Assembly (NCBI GenBank): GCA_963778375.1
Contig: CAVZTX010000027.1
Span: forward strand, 124,001 to 188,000
DNA length: 64,000 nt
Reading direction: 5' to 3'
From: CAVZTX01 sp963778375
Lineage (GTDB): Bacteria > Chloroflexota > Ktedonobacteria > Ktedonobacterales > Ktedonobacteraceae
Shown: positions 52,074-59,740 of the stretch, in pieces
Numbering within the stretch: position 1 is the first letter of the stretch
Layout of the letters: every line of letters starts with the position of its first letter
Notes under the pieces: model-generated
Seen by the model: only the letters and a program-made list of their open reading frames with translations
Database searches by the model: none
What the model was told of the DNA's origin: nothing
Program-made: the position numbers and the translations under genes

Positions 52074-52222
52074 AAGGGCTGACACAGGTAGGTATTTTGA
52101 AAGGACGTTCTAGAAATGTAGAGGCAGGGGCAGTTGGGAGCAGAGGTGGGGCCCCTTGCGGATGCCTTGCATGCTCCACTGTCCTGGTCCTGTCGTAAAA
52201 TAACCTACCTGTGTCAGCCCTT
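52074..52222. mobile_element. 149-bp MITE with 25-bp terminal inverted repeats
   Basis: Left end AAGGGCTGACACAGGTAGGT followed by ATTTT (52074-52098); right end AAAATAACCTACCTGTGTCA then GCCCTT (52197-52222) is its complement with one extra A. No coding capacity. No target duplication could be fixed. It lies 20 bp after the original methyltransferase stop and supplies the stop now used at 52080-52082. Confidence 0.8.
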
Positions 52223-52262
52223 TGTGGGTACCTTCGGCCTCCTCCATGCGGCGAAAACAAGT

Positions 52263-52307
52263 GAAACATCGGAAACAACTGAAACATTAGATACAAGTGA
52301 TACATTA
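52263..52307. repeat. Five 9-bp tandem units GAWACANNN
   Basis: GAAACATCG, GAAACAACT, GAAACATTA, GATACAAGT and GATACATTA follow directly at 52263-52307. This is microsatellite-like, between the MITE and the 3' end of the disulfide reductase gene. Confidence 0.7.
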
Positions 52308-52354
52308 ACTCAGGGTTCTACCGTTCTCTATCTGGCAAACGATAGCTCTAAGAA

Positions 52355-53728
52355 TCATCCCTCCTGTGCTGCCAACCTCAACGCCTCAGCCATCGTCGGA
52401 TACGCTATAATCGTTGAAGCCAGCTCCGCAACAGGCACATTAGCATGCATAGCAAAAGTAATCGTAGCCAGTAACTCATCCGCACGAGCGCCAAGAATAT
52501 GTCCGCCGAGAATCATTCCCTTTGGATCTACCAGCAATTTGACCAGTCCCTCAGTTTCTCCCAACGTAATGGCTCGTTCATTCTCGCTGAACGAAGACTT
52601 CGCAACATGATACTCAACGCCATCTTCACGCAATTCGTCTTCCGTTTTGCCGACATGCGCCAGAGGAGGGTGTGTGAAGGTTACCCAGGGAATGACGCGA
52701 CCATCGAAAGGCTTTGGCTCTTTGGCAAAGGCATTGTGAGCAACCAGCTTCCCCTGTTCGGACGCAACATGAGTGAACTGTAGACCACCCGTTACATCGC
52801 CCGCTGCCCAGATATGCGACACATTCGTACGCAATGTGGCATCTACAGGAATACCCTTTTTCCCTCTCTGCACACCGGCGGCTTCCAGGTTGAGCGAGTC
52901 AAGCGATGGACTGCGACCGACCGCCATCAGCACTTCATCGACAACTAGTTGCTCCTCCTCACGTTCGCCACATTTGACGGTCAACCGCTTGCCGTCATCA
53001 TCATACTGTACGCGTTTTAGTTCAGCATTAGTTTCCAGTCGAATACCTTGATCGGTCAGTAATTGACAGAGGCGCTCGGCCAGTTCGCGATCTTCCGTCT
53101 CAAGTATATTTGTGCTGCGCTCCAGCACAGTAATTTCAACGCCGAAACGCGAAAACATTTGAGCGAACTCGATACCAATAGCGCCCCCACCTATAACAGC
53201 CAGGCGACGAGGAAGCTTCGGTAGCGATACCGCCTGCACATTCGTAATGAAGCCTGCCTCTTTCAGCCCTTCGACCGGCGGCACAGTCGTCTCAAGTCCA
53301 ACAGCTATCAGAATATGTTCAGCAGTGATCGTTTGGCCTGAAACAGAGACTTCATGCGGCGAAACAAATCGAGCTTCCCCATGCAACAGGTCAACACCTT
53401 CATCGACAAGCTTCGCTTGAGCCTCTTCAAGTGTACCGCCTCGCAGACGATTGATTACTTGCTGAACCTCATCCATCACAGCCTGCCAATCAAATGTTGC
53501 CTGTGGTATGCGTAAACCAAACCGCTTCGCATGCTGGGCCGAATAAAGCAGTTGCGCAATATGGATCATTGTCTTGGTTGGATCACAACCATAGTTGAGG
53601 CAGGTACCGCCAAGGAGGTTTCGTTCTACCAGTCCTACACGCATCTTCTGCTTTTCAACCGCCGATACTGCTGCACTTCCAGCGGCTCCTGCTCCGATGA
53701 CCAATAAATCATATGCCTGGTGAGCCAT
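52355..53728 (-). CDS. Pyridine nucleotide-disulfide oxidoreductase (class I, MerA/Lpd-like)
   Basis: 457 residues. FAD-binding GxGxxG in DLLVIGAGAAGSAAVSAVEK, then the redox-active disulfide in GGTCLNYGCDPTKTMI (CxxxxC, about residues 43 and 48). The NAD(P) domain has LAVIGGGAIGIEFAQMFSRFG, and AAGDVTGGLQFTHVASEQG is the second FAD motif. The C-terminal dimer domain ends AYPTMAEALRLAAQE: the His-Glu dyad of dihydrolipoamide dehydrogenase is absent, and there is no Cys pair of MerA, so it may act on another thiol or quinone. It starts immediately after the RecQ stop (53729) and is surely co-transcribed. Confidence 0.9.
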   Translation of the reverse strand: MAHQAYDLLVIGAGAAGSAAVSAVEKQKMRVGLVERNLLGGTCLNYGCDPTKTMIHIAQLLYSAQHAKRFGLRIPQATFDWQAVMDEVQQVINRLRGGTLEEAQAKLVDEGVDLLHGEARFVSPHEVSVSGQTITAEHILIAVGLETTVPPVEGLKEAGFITNVQAVSLPKLPRRLAVIGGGAIGIEFAQMFSRFGVEITVLERSTNILETEDRELAERLCQLLTDQGIRLETNAELKRVQYDDDGKRLTVKCGEREEEQLVVDEVLMAVGRSPSLDSLNLEAAGVQRGKKGIPVDATLRTNVSHIWAAGDVTGGLQFTHVASEQGKLVAHNAFAKEPKPFDGRVIPWVTFTHPPLAHVGKTEDELREDGVEYHVAKSSFSENERAITLGETEGLVKLLVDPKGMILGGHILGARADELLATITFAMHANVPVAELASTIIAYPTMAEALRLAAQEG

Positions 53729-55384
53729 CTATTCCTCCTGTACTTGCTCGAGCAGTCCTCGCTCGGTCACTATATCGACCGAAAGCGTCTTGTAGCCAAC
53801 TTCGTCAAACAGAACAACCATCTTATCATCTTCGTAGCGCAGCACTATTCCCTCACCCCAGGTCTTGTGGTGCACGCGGCTGTTCAGTGTAAATGGCCGA
53901 TTCTCCTCGCCTTCATCCCCACTGGAAGCAGTGAAACCGGCATCACAGTTATCGCAGAACCCACAAGGTCCTTCAAACTCTTCACCGAAGTAATTGAGTA
54001 GATATTCGCGTCGGCAACCAAGCAATTCAGCATACCCTCGGATCATTTCAATACGCGAGCGCACGAATTGGCGGCGACTCTCATTCATTTCTGCCACCTC
54101 TTGCGCCGTTTCCTCCAGATCGAGAGGTTGCTCGTGAGGGATTACCTCTCCTGATGGAAGCACCTCGATCACATTCAATTCCTCCAGGCGGCTGAGGATT
54201 TGCGTCAGTTTTGTCTGCGAAATATCCAGTTCCTCCCGCAGTTCCGCCGGACTCAGTGGGTCTCCATGCTCGTGAATCACCCTTGCAACCAGTTCCGCCT
54301 GGTCCGCCTCAACTTTGCCACTGCTGGCTAGAAAATGTCGGACACCGAGGTCTTGCGAGCGATAGAACAGAATTGCTTCTGCCTTCTCTCCATCACGTCC
54401 CGCGCGTCCGATCTCCTGATAGTAAGAGTCAACAGAATCGCTGATATCGTAGTGGTAGACAAAGCGCACATTCTCTTTATTGACTCCCATACCAAAAGCG
54501 GTTGTCGCAACGATGACCTCAACCTTATCATTCATAAACGCTTCTTGTGTCTGCTCCCGATCTCGTGCCTTCATACCCGCATGGTAAAAAACCGCCTTCA
54601 CGCCTCGTTCGTTAAGCGCTTCGGCAACGTCTTCGGCGTGTTTGCGAGTTGCAACATAGACGATACCTGGCTTCTCTGCCTCAGCAACGCGCTCTACCAG
54701 GGCGCGTTTCTTTTCAGATTCGCTCTGGAAGGTCTCAACGCCCAGCCAGATATTAGGGCGGTTAAATCCTCGGACCACCATGCGGGGGTTCTGCATATCC
54801 AGGCGTTCCAAGATTTCTTCACGCACAGGCTGCGAGGCGGTGGCTGTTAATGCAAGCACTCTTGGATGTCCAAGGGCCTCAATCACGGCACCAAGCCGCA
54901 GATACTCAGGACGAAAATCGTGTCCCCACTCGCTGATGCAATGCGCCTCGTCAACAACGAAGAGTGAGGGCTTTGCATCTCGCAGGGAATCGAGCGTTTC
55001 CTCATTGTTGAACTGTTCGGGGGCAAGGAATAGGAACTCCACGTTACCATTCTTCAGGTCTTCAAATGCCTCCCGAAATTCACTAGCCTTGATAGTAGAA
55101 TTTACGAGAACGGCTCCGCCCATTTCCTGCTCCTCAATGGCCTCAACCTGGTCGCGCTGCAAGGCAATTAGGGGAGAAACGACGATTGTTGAACCGGAGA
55201 TTAAAAGTGCAGCCGCCTGGTAGATCATCGATTTGCCCGAACCGGTTGGCATGACTGCCAACGTATCATGGCCGTCTAGCAGGGCCTGGATTGCCGCTTC
55301 CTGGCCAGGGCGCAGGCTCTCATAGCCTAGCTTCTCCTGGGCAAGTTCATATAAGCGGTGCATTTCTTTTCGTTTTGTTTTCAT
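53729..55384 (-). CDS. recQ: RecQ-type DNA helicase with a PcrA/UvrD-like C-terminal module
   Basis: 551 residues, 3'-5' helicase. Domain 1: RPGQEAAIQALLDGHDTLAVMPTGSGKSM (motifs 0-I), VVSPLIALQRDQVEAI, FVVDEAHCISEWGHDFRPEY (DEAH, aromatic loop) and LALTATAS. Domain 2: GIVYVATRKHAEDVAEAL, ATTAFGMGVNK and YYQEIGRAGRDG (motif VI). The Zn site is CRREYLLNYFGEEFEGPCGFCDNC. Instead of HRDC, residues about 498-551 (HHKTWGEGIVLRYEDDKMVVLFDEVGYKTL) resemble the Tudor-like tail of PcrA/UvrD, which binds RNA polymerase. ATG 55384. The order topoisomerase IB, RecQ, reductase is on one strand with short gaps. Confidence 0.92.
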   Translation of the reverse strand: MKTKRKEMHRLYELAQEKLGYESLRPGQEAAIQALLDGHDTLAVMPTGSGKSMIYQAAALLISGSTIVVSPLIALQRDQVEAIEEQEMGGAVLVNSTIKASEFREAFEDLKNGNVEFLFLAPEQFNNEETLDSLRDAKPSLFVVDEAHCISEWGHDFRPEYLRLGAVIEALGHPRVLALTATASQPVREEILERLDMQNPRMVVRGFNRPNIWLGVETFQSESEKKRALVERVAEAEKPGIVYVATRKHAEDVAEALNERGVKAVFYHAGMKARDREQTQEAFMNDKVEVIVATTAFGMGVNKENVRFVYHYDISDSVDSYYQEIGRAGRDGEKAEAILFYRSQDLGVRHFLASSGKVEADQAELVARVIHEHGDPLSPAELREELDISQTKLTQILSRLEELNVIEVLPSGEVIPHEQPLDLEETAQEVAEMNESRRQFVRSRIEMIRGYAELLGCRREYLLNYFGEEFEGPCGFCDNCDAGFTASSGDEGEENRPFTLNSRVHHKTWGEGIVLRYEDDKMVVLFDEVGYKTLSVDIVTERGLLEQVQEE

Positions 55385-55396
55385 GCGTTGCCCGTA

Positions 55397-56506
55397 CTAG
55401 TCAGTGGATAATTGGTGAAGGAATGCCAGGACAATTGCCTCGTCCGCTCGCCGACCATTCTCTAACTTTGCCACCTCTTTTTCAGAATGTTGTTTCAGGA
55501 AGTTGAGCAGCGAGCCATTCAAATAGGCATCGATCACTCCTGGATGCACATAGCACTTACGGCAAATAGCGGGTGTATTGCCAAGTTTCCCTGCCGCTGC
55601 TTTGATCGCTTGTACAACATTCTTCTTGCCCTGCGTCTCTGATTCGAAAGGTCCCACTTCCTCCAGAGTGCGAGTCGCAACGACAGTGCCGCCCCAGGTG
55701 CGGAAATCCTTCGCTGTAAAGTCTTGATGCGTAATCTCCCGCAAGTAATCATTCACATCACTTGACTCAATCGTGCGCGGCACTCCATCATCGTCGTAAT
55801 ACTGGAAGAGTTCATGGCCTGGAAGTTCCTGGCAGCGTTTCACAATCCTGGCAAGCTGACGATCTTTGATATCGATGACATGTTCTTTGCCGCTCTTGCC
55901 ACGAAAATGGAATTGCACCTTAGAACCGGAAACATCGACATGGTCGCTGCGCAGTGTAGTTAAGCCATAGGAGTCGTTCTCGCGTGCATACTCTTCGTTA
56001 CCGACGCGAATGAGTGTCGCATCAAGCAGTTGCACGACGGTTGCAAGTACCTTTTCATACGGTAAACCCGGCAGTGAGAGATCCTTAGAGGTGCGCTCAC
56101 GGATGAGCGGCAGGGCCTCTCCAAAGGCAATAATATGGTCGTATTTTGTCGCGTCTCGCACTTCGCGCCAACGGGGATGATAACGATATTGCTTACGTCC
56201 CTTCGCATCGCGCCCGGTCGCCTGGATGTGACCATTTTTCTTGGGACAGATCCAGACATTAGTCCATGCTGGTGGAATACCTAGCGATTTGATACGTTCT
56301 AGCTCCTTGGGATCGCGAATGGGTTTCCTATCGAGACCAATATAGCTGAAGTGCCGCCCGGCACGTTTGCGTCGAATACCCGGTGAGGTATCGGTAACGT
56401 AACGCAGACCCGCAGCCTTCGCTGCCTCAATTGGATCGCTGGCATCACAAACCTCTATCTCCCCTAATCCCTGCTGACTTTGCTGCGAAGTAGACGCTGA
56501 AGACAC
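55397..56506 (-). CDS. DNA topoisomerase IB (poxvirus/bacterial type)
   Basis: 369 residues. Relaxes supercoils by transient 3'-phosphotyrosyl linkage. Features: AGRHFSYIGLDRKPIRDPKELERIKSLGIPPAWTNVWICP in the N-terminal clamp (read in pieces), YRYHPRWREVRDATKYDHI, LIRVGNEEYARENDSYGLTTL carrying the catalytic Arg, TAKDFRTWGGTVVATRTLEE with Arg and helper residues, and CRKCYVHPGVIDAYLNG with the active-site Tyr. The start is GTG 56506: AGGAGG stands 6 bases upstream, whereas the TTG at 56542 has no site. It precedes RecQ by 12 bp, so helicase and topoisomerase are made together. Confidence 0.92.
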   Translation of the reverse strand: MSSASTSQQSQQGLGEIEVCDASDPIEAAKAAGLRYVTDTSPGIRRKRAGRHFSYIGLDRKPIRDPKELERIKSLGIPPAWTNVWICPKKNGHIQATGRDAKGRKQYRYHPRWREVRDATKYDHIIAFGEALPLIRERTSKDLSLPGLPYEKVLATVVQLLDATLIRVGNEEYARENDSYGLTTLRSDHVDVSGSKVQFHFRGKSGKEHVIDIKDRQLARIVKRCQELPGHELFQYYDDDGVPRTIESSDVNDYLREITHQDFTAKDFRTWGGTVVATRTLEEVGPFESETQGKKNVVQAIKAAAGKLGNTPAICRKCYVHPGVIDAYLNGSLLNFLKQHSEKEVAKLENGRRADEAIVLAFLHQLSTD

Positions 56507-56709
56507 GTAATTCCTCCTGTCATGTAGAAAATCGCTTGACAAGCTCTTCCACTAGTAGGAAATACGTCTCAAAGAAGGCCTGTCATCATCTATCACGTTT
56601 GCTAGAAAGGAGTGGATACGTTTCATATCTTACCCACTAACCTGATGTCCCCTATGAGCATCTCTCTCCGCGGCACTTTTTTTGAAGAAACTTCTTACAG
56701 AAAAGGTCG

Positions 56710-58338
56710 CTAATGTTTCATAAGTATACCAGGACTCTTTTTGAGTCCAAAGGCGTAGAGGTTACCATCAAAGTTGCCTATGTAGAGAACACCATGCGAG
56801 ATAGAAGCAGCGCCCCAGAAAAGCGAATAGCTACTGGGATCATTATAACTGAAGAGGGTTTTACCGGTAGCAGCACTGAATATATCAAACTCAGAACCTT
56901 GTTCAACCACTACAATGCCGGGTACCGTTGTAACAGGTGCGAGCACTGCTCCATTCACCAGGCAACGTTGCCAGATAAATGCACCCGTAGCCGGATTGAG
57001 TGCGCGTACACTACCCGGGCAATAGTTACCATTAATGTAGGTGTTACCACCGGCCGCATAAAGCTGGCTCCCATCCCACGCAGCAGGTGAGATACTACCA
57101 TCTCCACAGTTTGGACAGCTTCCTCCAACGGCTATATGGTCTTCCCATACTGGACCATCACTAATAGCGCCTTGAATAAAAGCATAAAAGATGCCATTTT
57201 TATGCGCAACTCCCACCATAGGAGTCGTAATACCTCCAATTTTCGCCGTAAAAAGTGTCGGTGTGGCTCCAAAATCGGCATCAATAACCCACTGATAGCG
57301 TGGCACCTGCCAGGAGCTTACAAGGGAGAGATCTGCTGCACGAAATTCAATAAGTGAGGTCGCAAAAGGCTCTTTCGTGTTACATCTATCAGGGTTAGCG
57401 GTGGCAATGAAAAGTTCTCCAGTGCTAGTATTTATGGTTGGTGAGCTCCACACGGTAGCGCCAGCACAACCATTGGGTACAAAAGTTATTACATTCTGAA
57501 ATGCGCCTGTTGAAGCATTCATCTGGAAAAGCTGCCCGGCAACTTCTGGGCAATCACCGAAGGATGAAATGCCAACATAGACACTTCCCCTATAAAATGC
57601 TGGCGAACTCCAGATGAAATGGCTGGGTGAATCACCTAATGAAACGCTCCAGATCACTTTTCCATTCGCAGCATTCAATGCATAAAAATGGGCATTACCA
57701 CCACCCACAAAAACTACAGGAGTGGTTGTGCCACGGATGGTTACAGAGGTAACTACCGGTGTACTAGCCACACCAGCCGATGAAGGATCGCAGTCCCCAT
57801 CGGTTGTGGTACCCAAGTTGGTTGCCCAGACCTGATTGCCATTCACATCCGTAGCATGCTCCAACCCATCCCATGAACCCCAATAAATCAGTCCATTAGC
57901 CACCACAGGCTGCGAGGAAATAGAGCCTTTTGCATGAGCAGACCAGAAAAGCGTGAGTTTGGAAGCGGTTGATGCATCGATGAGATTCTCGGCGGTATTG
58001 GCTCCTTGTCGTTGACTACCCAAATAACTTGTCCAATCACCTGAATCGGCAGTGTTATGCACCGTCAATACCGGTATAGCCTGCGCTGGCACTGTAGGAG
58101 TAGGCGTTGCTACTACGGTGGGCTTTACTTTTGAACGTACTGGAGGAGGTGGAGTGCGCAGCCCCTGTGCAGGAGCTGCCGAGGGGCTGATTATTGCAAA
58201 AAGCAAGACCAGTAACCCAACGAGCGCTAAAAGATGGCTTCTTTTGTATGGTGATTGCTCCACCTTTTGCTTATCGTCACGCTCCATGCTAGAGCCGTCC
58301 TTCCTTCTCTTCACTGCCTGTCTATCTACCTGTTGCAT
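56710..58338 (-). CDS. Secreted PQQ/Ig-like beta-propeller repeat protein
   Basis: 542 residues. The N-terminus is basic, then a hydrophobic helix (LLALVGLLVLLFAIISPSAA) that serves as signal peptide or anchor, then a Pro/Thr linker (RTPPPPVRSKVKPTVVATPT). About residues 100-535 form a quinoprotein-type propeller: repeated blades with W/V-x-x-x-L-G and NAANGKVIWSVSLGDSP, SSPAFYRGSVYVGISSF, AWDGSQLYAAGGNTY, LNPATGAFIWQRCLVNG and LYIGNFDGNLYAFGL. PQQ-ligating residues were not verified; this may be a non-enzymatic propeller. ATG 58338 follows AAGGA 7 bases upstream. A 370-bp gap separates it from topoisomerase IB. Confidence 0.85.
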   Translation of the reverse strand: MQQVDRQAVKRRKDGSSMERDDKQKVEQSPYKRSHLLALVGLLVLLFAIISPSAAPAQGLRTPPPPVRSKVKPTVVATPTPTVPAQAIPVLTVHNTADSGDWTSYLGSQRQGANTAENLIDASTASKLTLFWSAHAKGSISSQPVVANGLIYWGSWDGLEHATDVNGNQVWATNLGTTTDGDCDPSSAGVASTPVVTSVTIRGTTTPVVFVGGGNAHFYALNAANGKVIWSVSLGDSPSHFIWSSPAFYRGSVYVGISSFGDCPEVAGQLFQMNASTGAFQNVITFVPNGCAGATVWSSPTINTSTGELFIATANPDRCNTKEPFATSLIEFRAADLSLVSSWQVPRYQWVIDADFGATPTLFTAKIGGITTPMVGVAHKNGIFYAFIQGAISDGPVWEDHIAVGGSCPNCGDGSISPAAWDGSQLYAAGGNTYINGNYCPGSVRALNPATGAFIWQRCLVNGAVLAPVTTVPGIVVVEQGSEFDIFSAATGKTLFSYNDPSSYSLFWGAASISHGVLYIGNFDGNLYAFGLKKSPGILMKH

Positions 58339-58633
58339 AATGCAATCCTTAATCTAGCTCCTCTGCTGATAAGTCTGTGTGGAGACCCAAGCGCAATTAT
58401 ATACCAATATATGCTCATTCACTTCCATCAGACTTCACCACATAAAGAAAAACGGCTGAATGAGGAGAAATGAGTTGAAATATAGCAAAGCTTTCCCCCC
58501 AGAAAGTCTTCTATAGAAAATTATAGAAGACAAATGAAAGACAAAACAGCTTCTTATACACCTCTCTTCTTTCCTATCCTGAGATTGGATCAATTGTTGC
58601 AGTTCTCCTCACTAAAACCCACAAACAAATGGA

Positions 58634-58689
58634 GAGCTTCCAGGATACCAGCCATACAATTACACACGGCTGGAACGCCCTGGAAGCTC
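58634..58689. repeat. Nested inverted repeat (long hairpin)
   Basis: Outer arms GAGCTTCCAGG (58634-58644) and CCTGGAAGCTC (58679-58689), inner arms CCAGCC (58648-58653) and GGCTGG (58668-58673). No T-run. It lies in the 758-bp gap 58339-59096, which otherwise holds only the TetR promoter. Confidence 0.65.
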
Positions 58690-58942
58690 GTGCAGATCAC
58701 CAATCTATGAAAGGATTGGATGACCCGGAAGTGGAGTGAAGCATCGATTCCACACGCCACAAGCCGGTTTCACCAGAACGAACTGGAACTGGCGTTTCCC
58801 AACTTACAGGATGCAACACGTTGCTTACACCACGGCCCGACAGCGCGTCGGACACAAGTAATACGTACAGGGCTATTCTTTTGTCGCACAAACGCAATAG
58901 CAAGTCGCCAATCTGATGAAGTATCTTTCTTTAACGTTTATA

Positions 58943-58972
58943 TTGACCAATGAGTCATCTAACTGCTATAAT
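58943..58972 (+). promoter_or_regulatory. Promoter of the TetR-family gene
   Basis: TTGACC (58943-58948) and TATAAT (58967-58972) with an 18-bp spacer; the -10 is preceded by TGC, giving an extended -10. About 125 bp before the TetR start codon. TTGACCTGG and TTGACCAGG recur downstream at 59032 and 59054, a possible operator pair. Confidence 0.65.
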
Positions 58973-59096
58973 ATAGGCGGATATCCAAATGAAATTATCT
59001 TGAAAAGCACAACTCATACTTTTATTATTGTTGACCTGGCGGTCATGTTTAGCTTTGACCAGGAAACATCGCATCCATTTATCATCAGGAGAAAGT

Positions 59097-59699
59097 ATGC
59101 CTAAAATCGTCGATGAACAGATACGAGAAGCAACGCGTCATCGCATTATGCATGATGCAGCAAGCGAGTTCGCTCGCCTGGGATTTGATCAGGCGAATAT
59201 GACCACGATCGCCGAACATGCAGGCATCGGCAAAGGTACTATTTACCTGTACTTTGAGAATAAACGCGAACTGTTTCTAGCAATGTTGCGCCACATTGCA
59301 CAGACACAACTGGCTTCCATTCGCACAGCGCTCGCAACTGAAGGGTCATTACAGGAACGATTGGAACGTTTATTTCGTGCCTTTGCACGTCTAGCCAGGG
59401 AAGAGAGCGATAACTTCAATGTGTACATGAGCGCACTCTATGGAGTAAACCGCGCATTTCAATCCGAGGCCACCAAACTATTACGTGATTATGTGGCAGT
59501 CATAGCATTGATATTGGAAGAAAGCCAGGCCCGCGGCGAGATACGCTGTTCCAATATAGAGGCCACCGCTTTAATGGTACTCTCACTCACCAAATCATAT
59601 GTGTTATCGGCTCGTGTGTTGGCAGAATCAGAGCAAGAAATCATCCAGCAAGCAGGTAACGTTGCACATCTTATCTTGCACGGTATCGAAGTTTCATAG
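59097..59699 (+). CDS. TetR-family transcriptional regulator
   Basis: 200 residues. The N-terminal domain has the TetR helix-turn-helix: RHRIMHDAASEFARLGFDQAN, MTTIAEHAGIGKGTIYLYFENKRELFLAML (read in pieces). The C-terminal ligand domain is helical and undefined (LRDYVAVIALILEESQARGE). The start is ATG 59097, with CAGGAGAAAGT directly upstream; the frame is open to 59028 without a ribosome site. It precedes the ClC channel gene by 41 bp on the same strand and may control it. Confidence 0.9.
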   Translation: MPKIVDEQIREATRHRIMHDAASEFARLGFDQANMTTIAEHAGIGKGTIYLYFENKRELFLAMLRHIAQTQLASIRTALATEGSLQERLERLFRAFARLAREESDNFNVYMSALYGVNRAFQSEATKLLRDYVAVIALILEESQARGEIRCSNIEATALMVLSLTKSYVLSARVLAESEQEIIQQAGNVAHLILHGIEVS

Positions 59700-59740
59700 T
59701 ATCGATAGAGCATATTTATTTTACTTGAGGAGCTTATCCC

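Noticed and set aside
52134..52610. 158-residue plus-strand frame across the MITE and the 9-bp repeats
   Set aside because: It overlaps the reductase coding sequence on the other strand, and its middle is microsatellite and MITE sequence.
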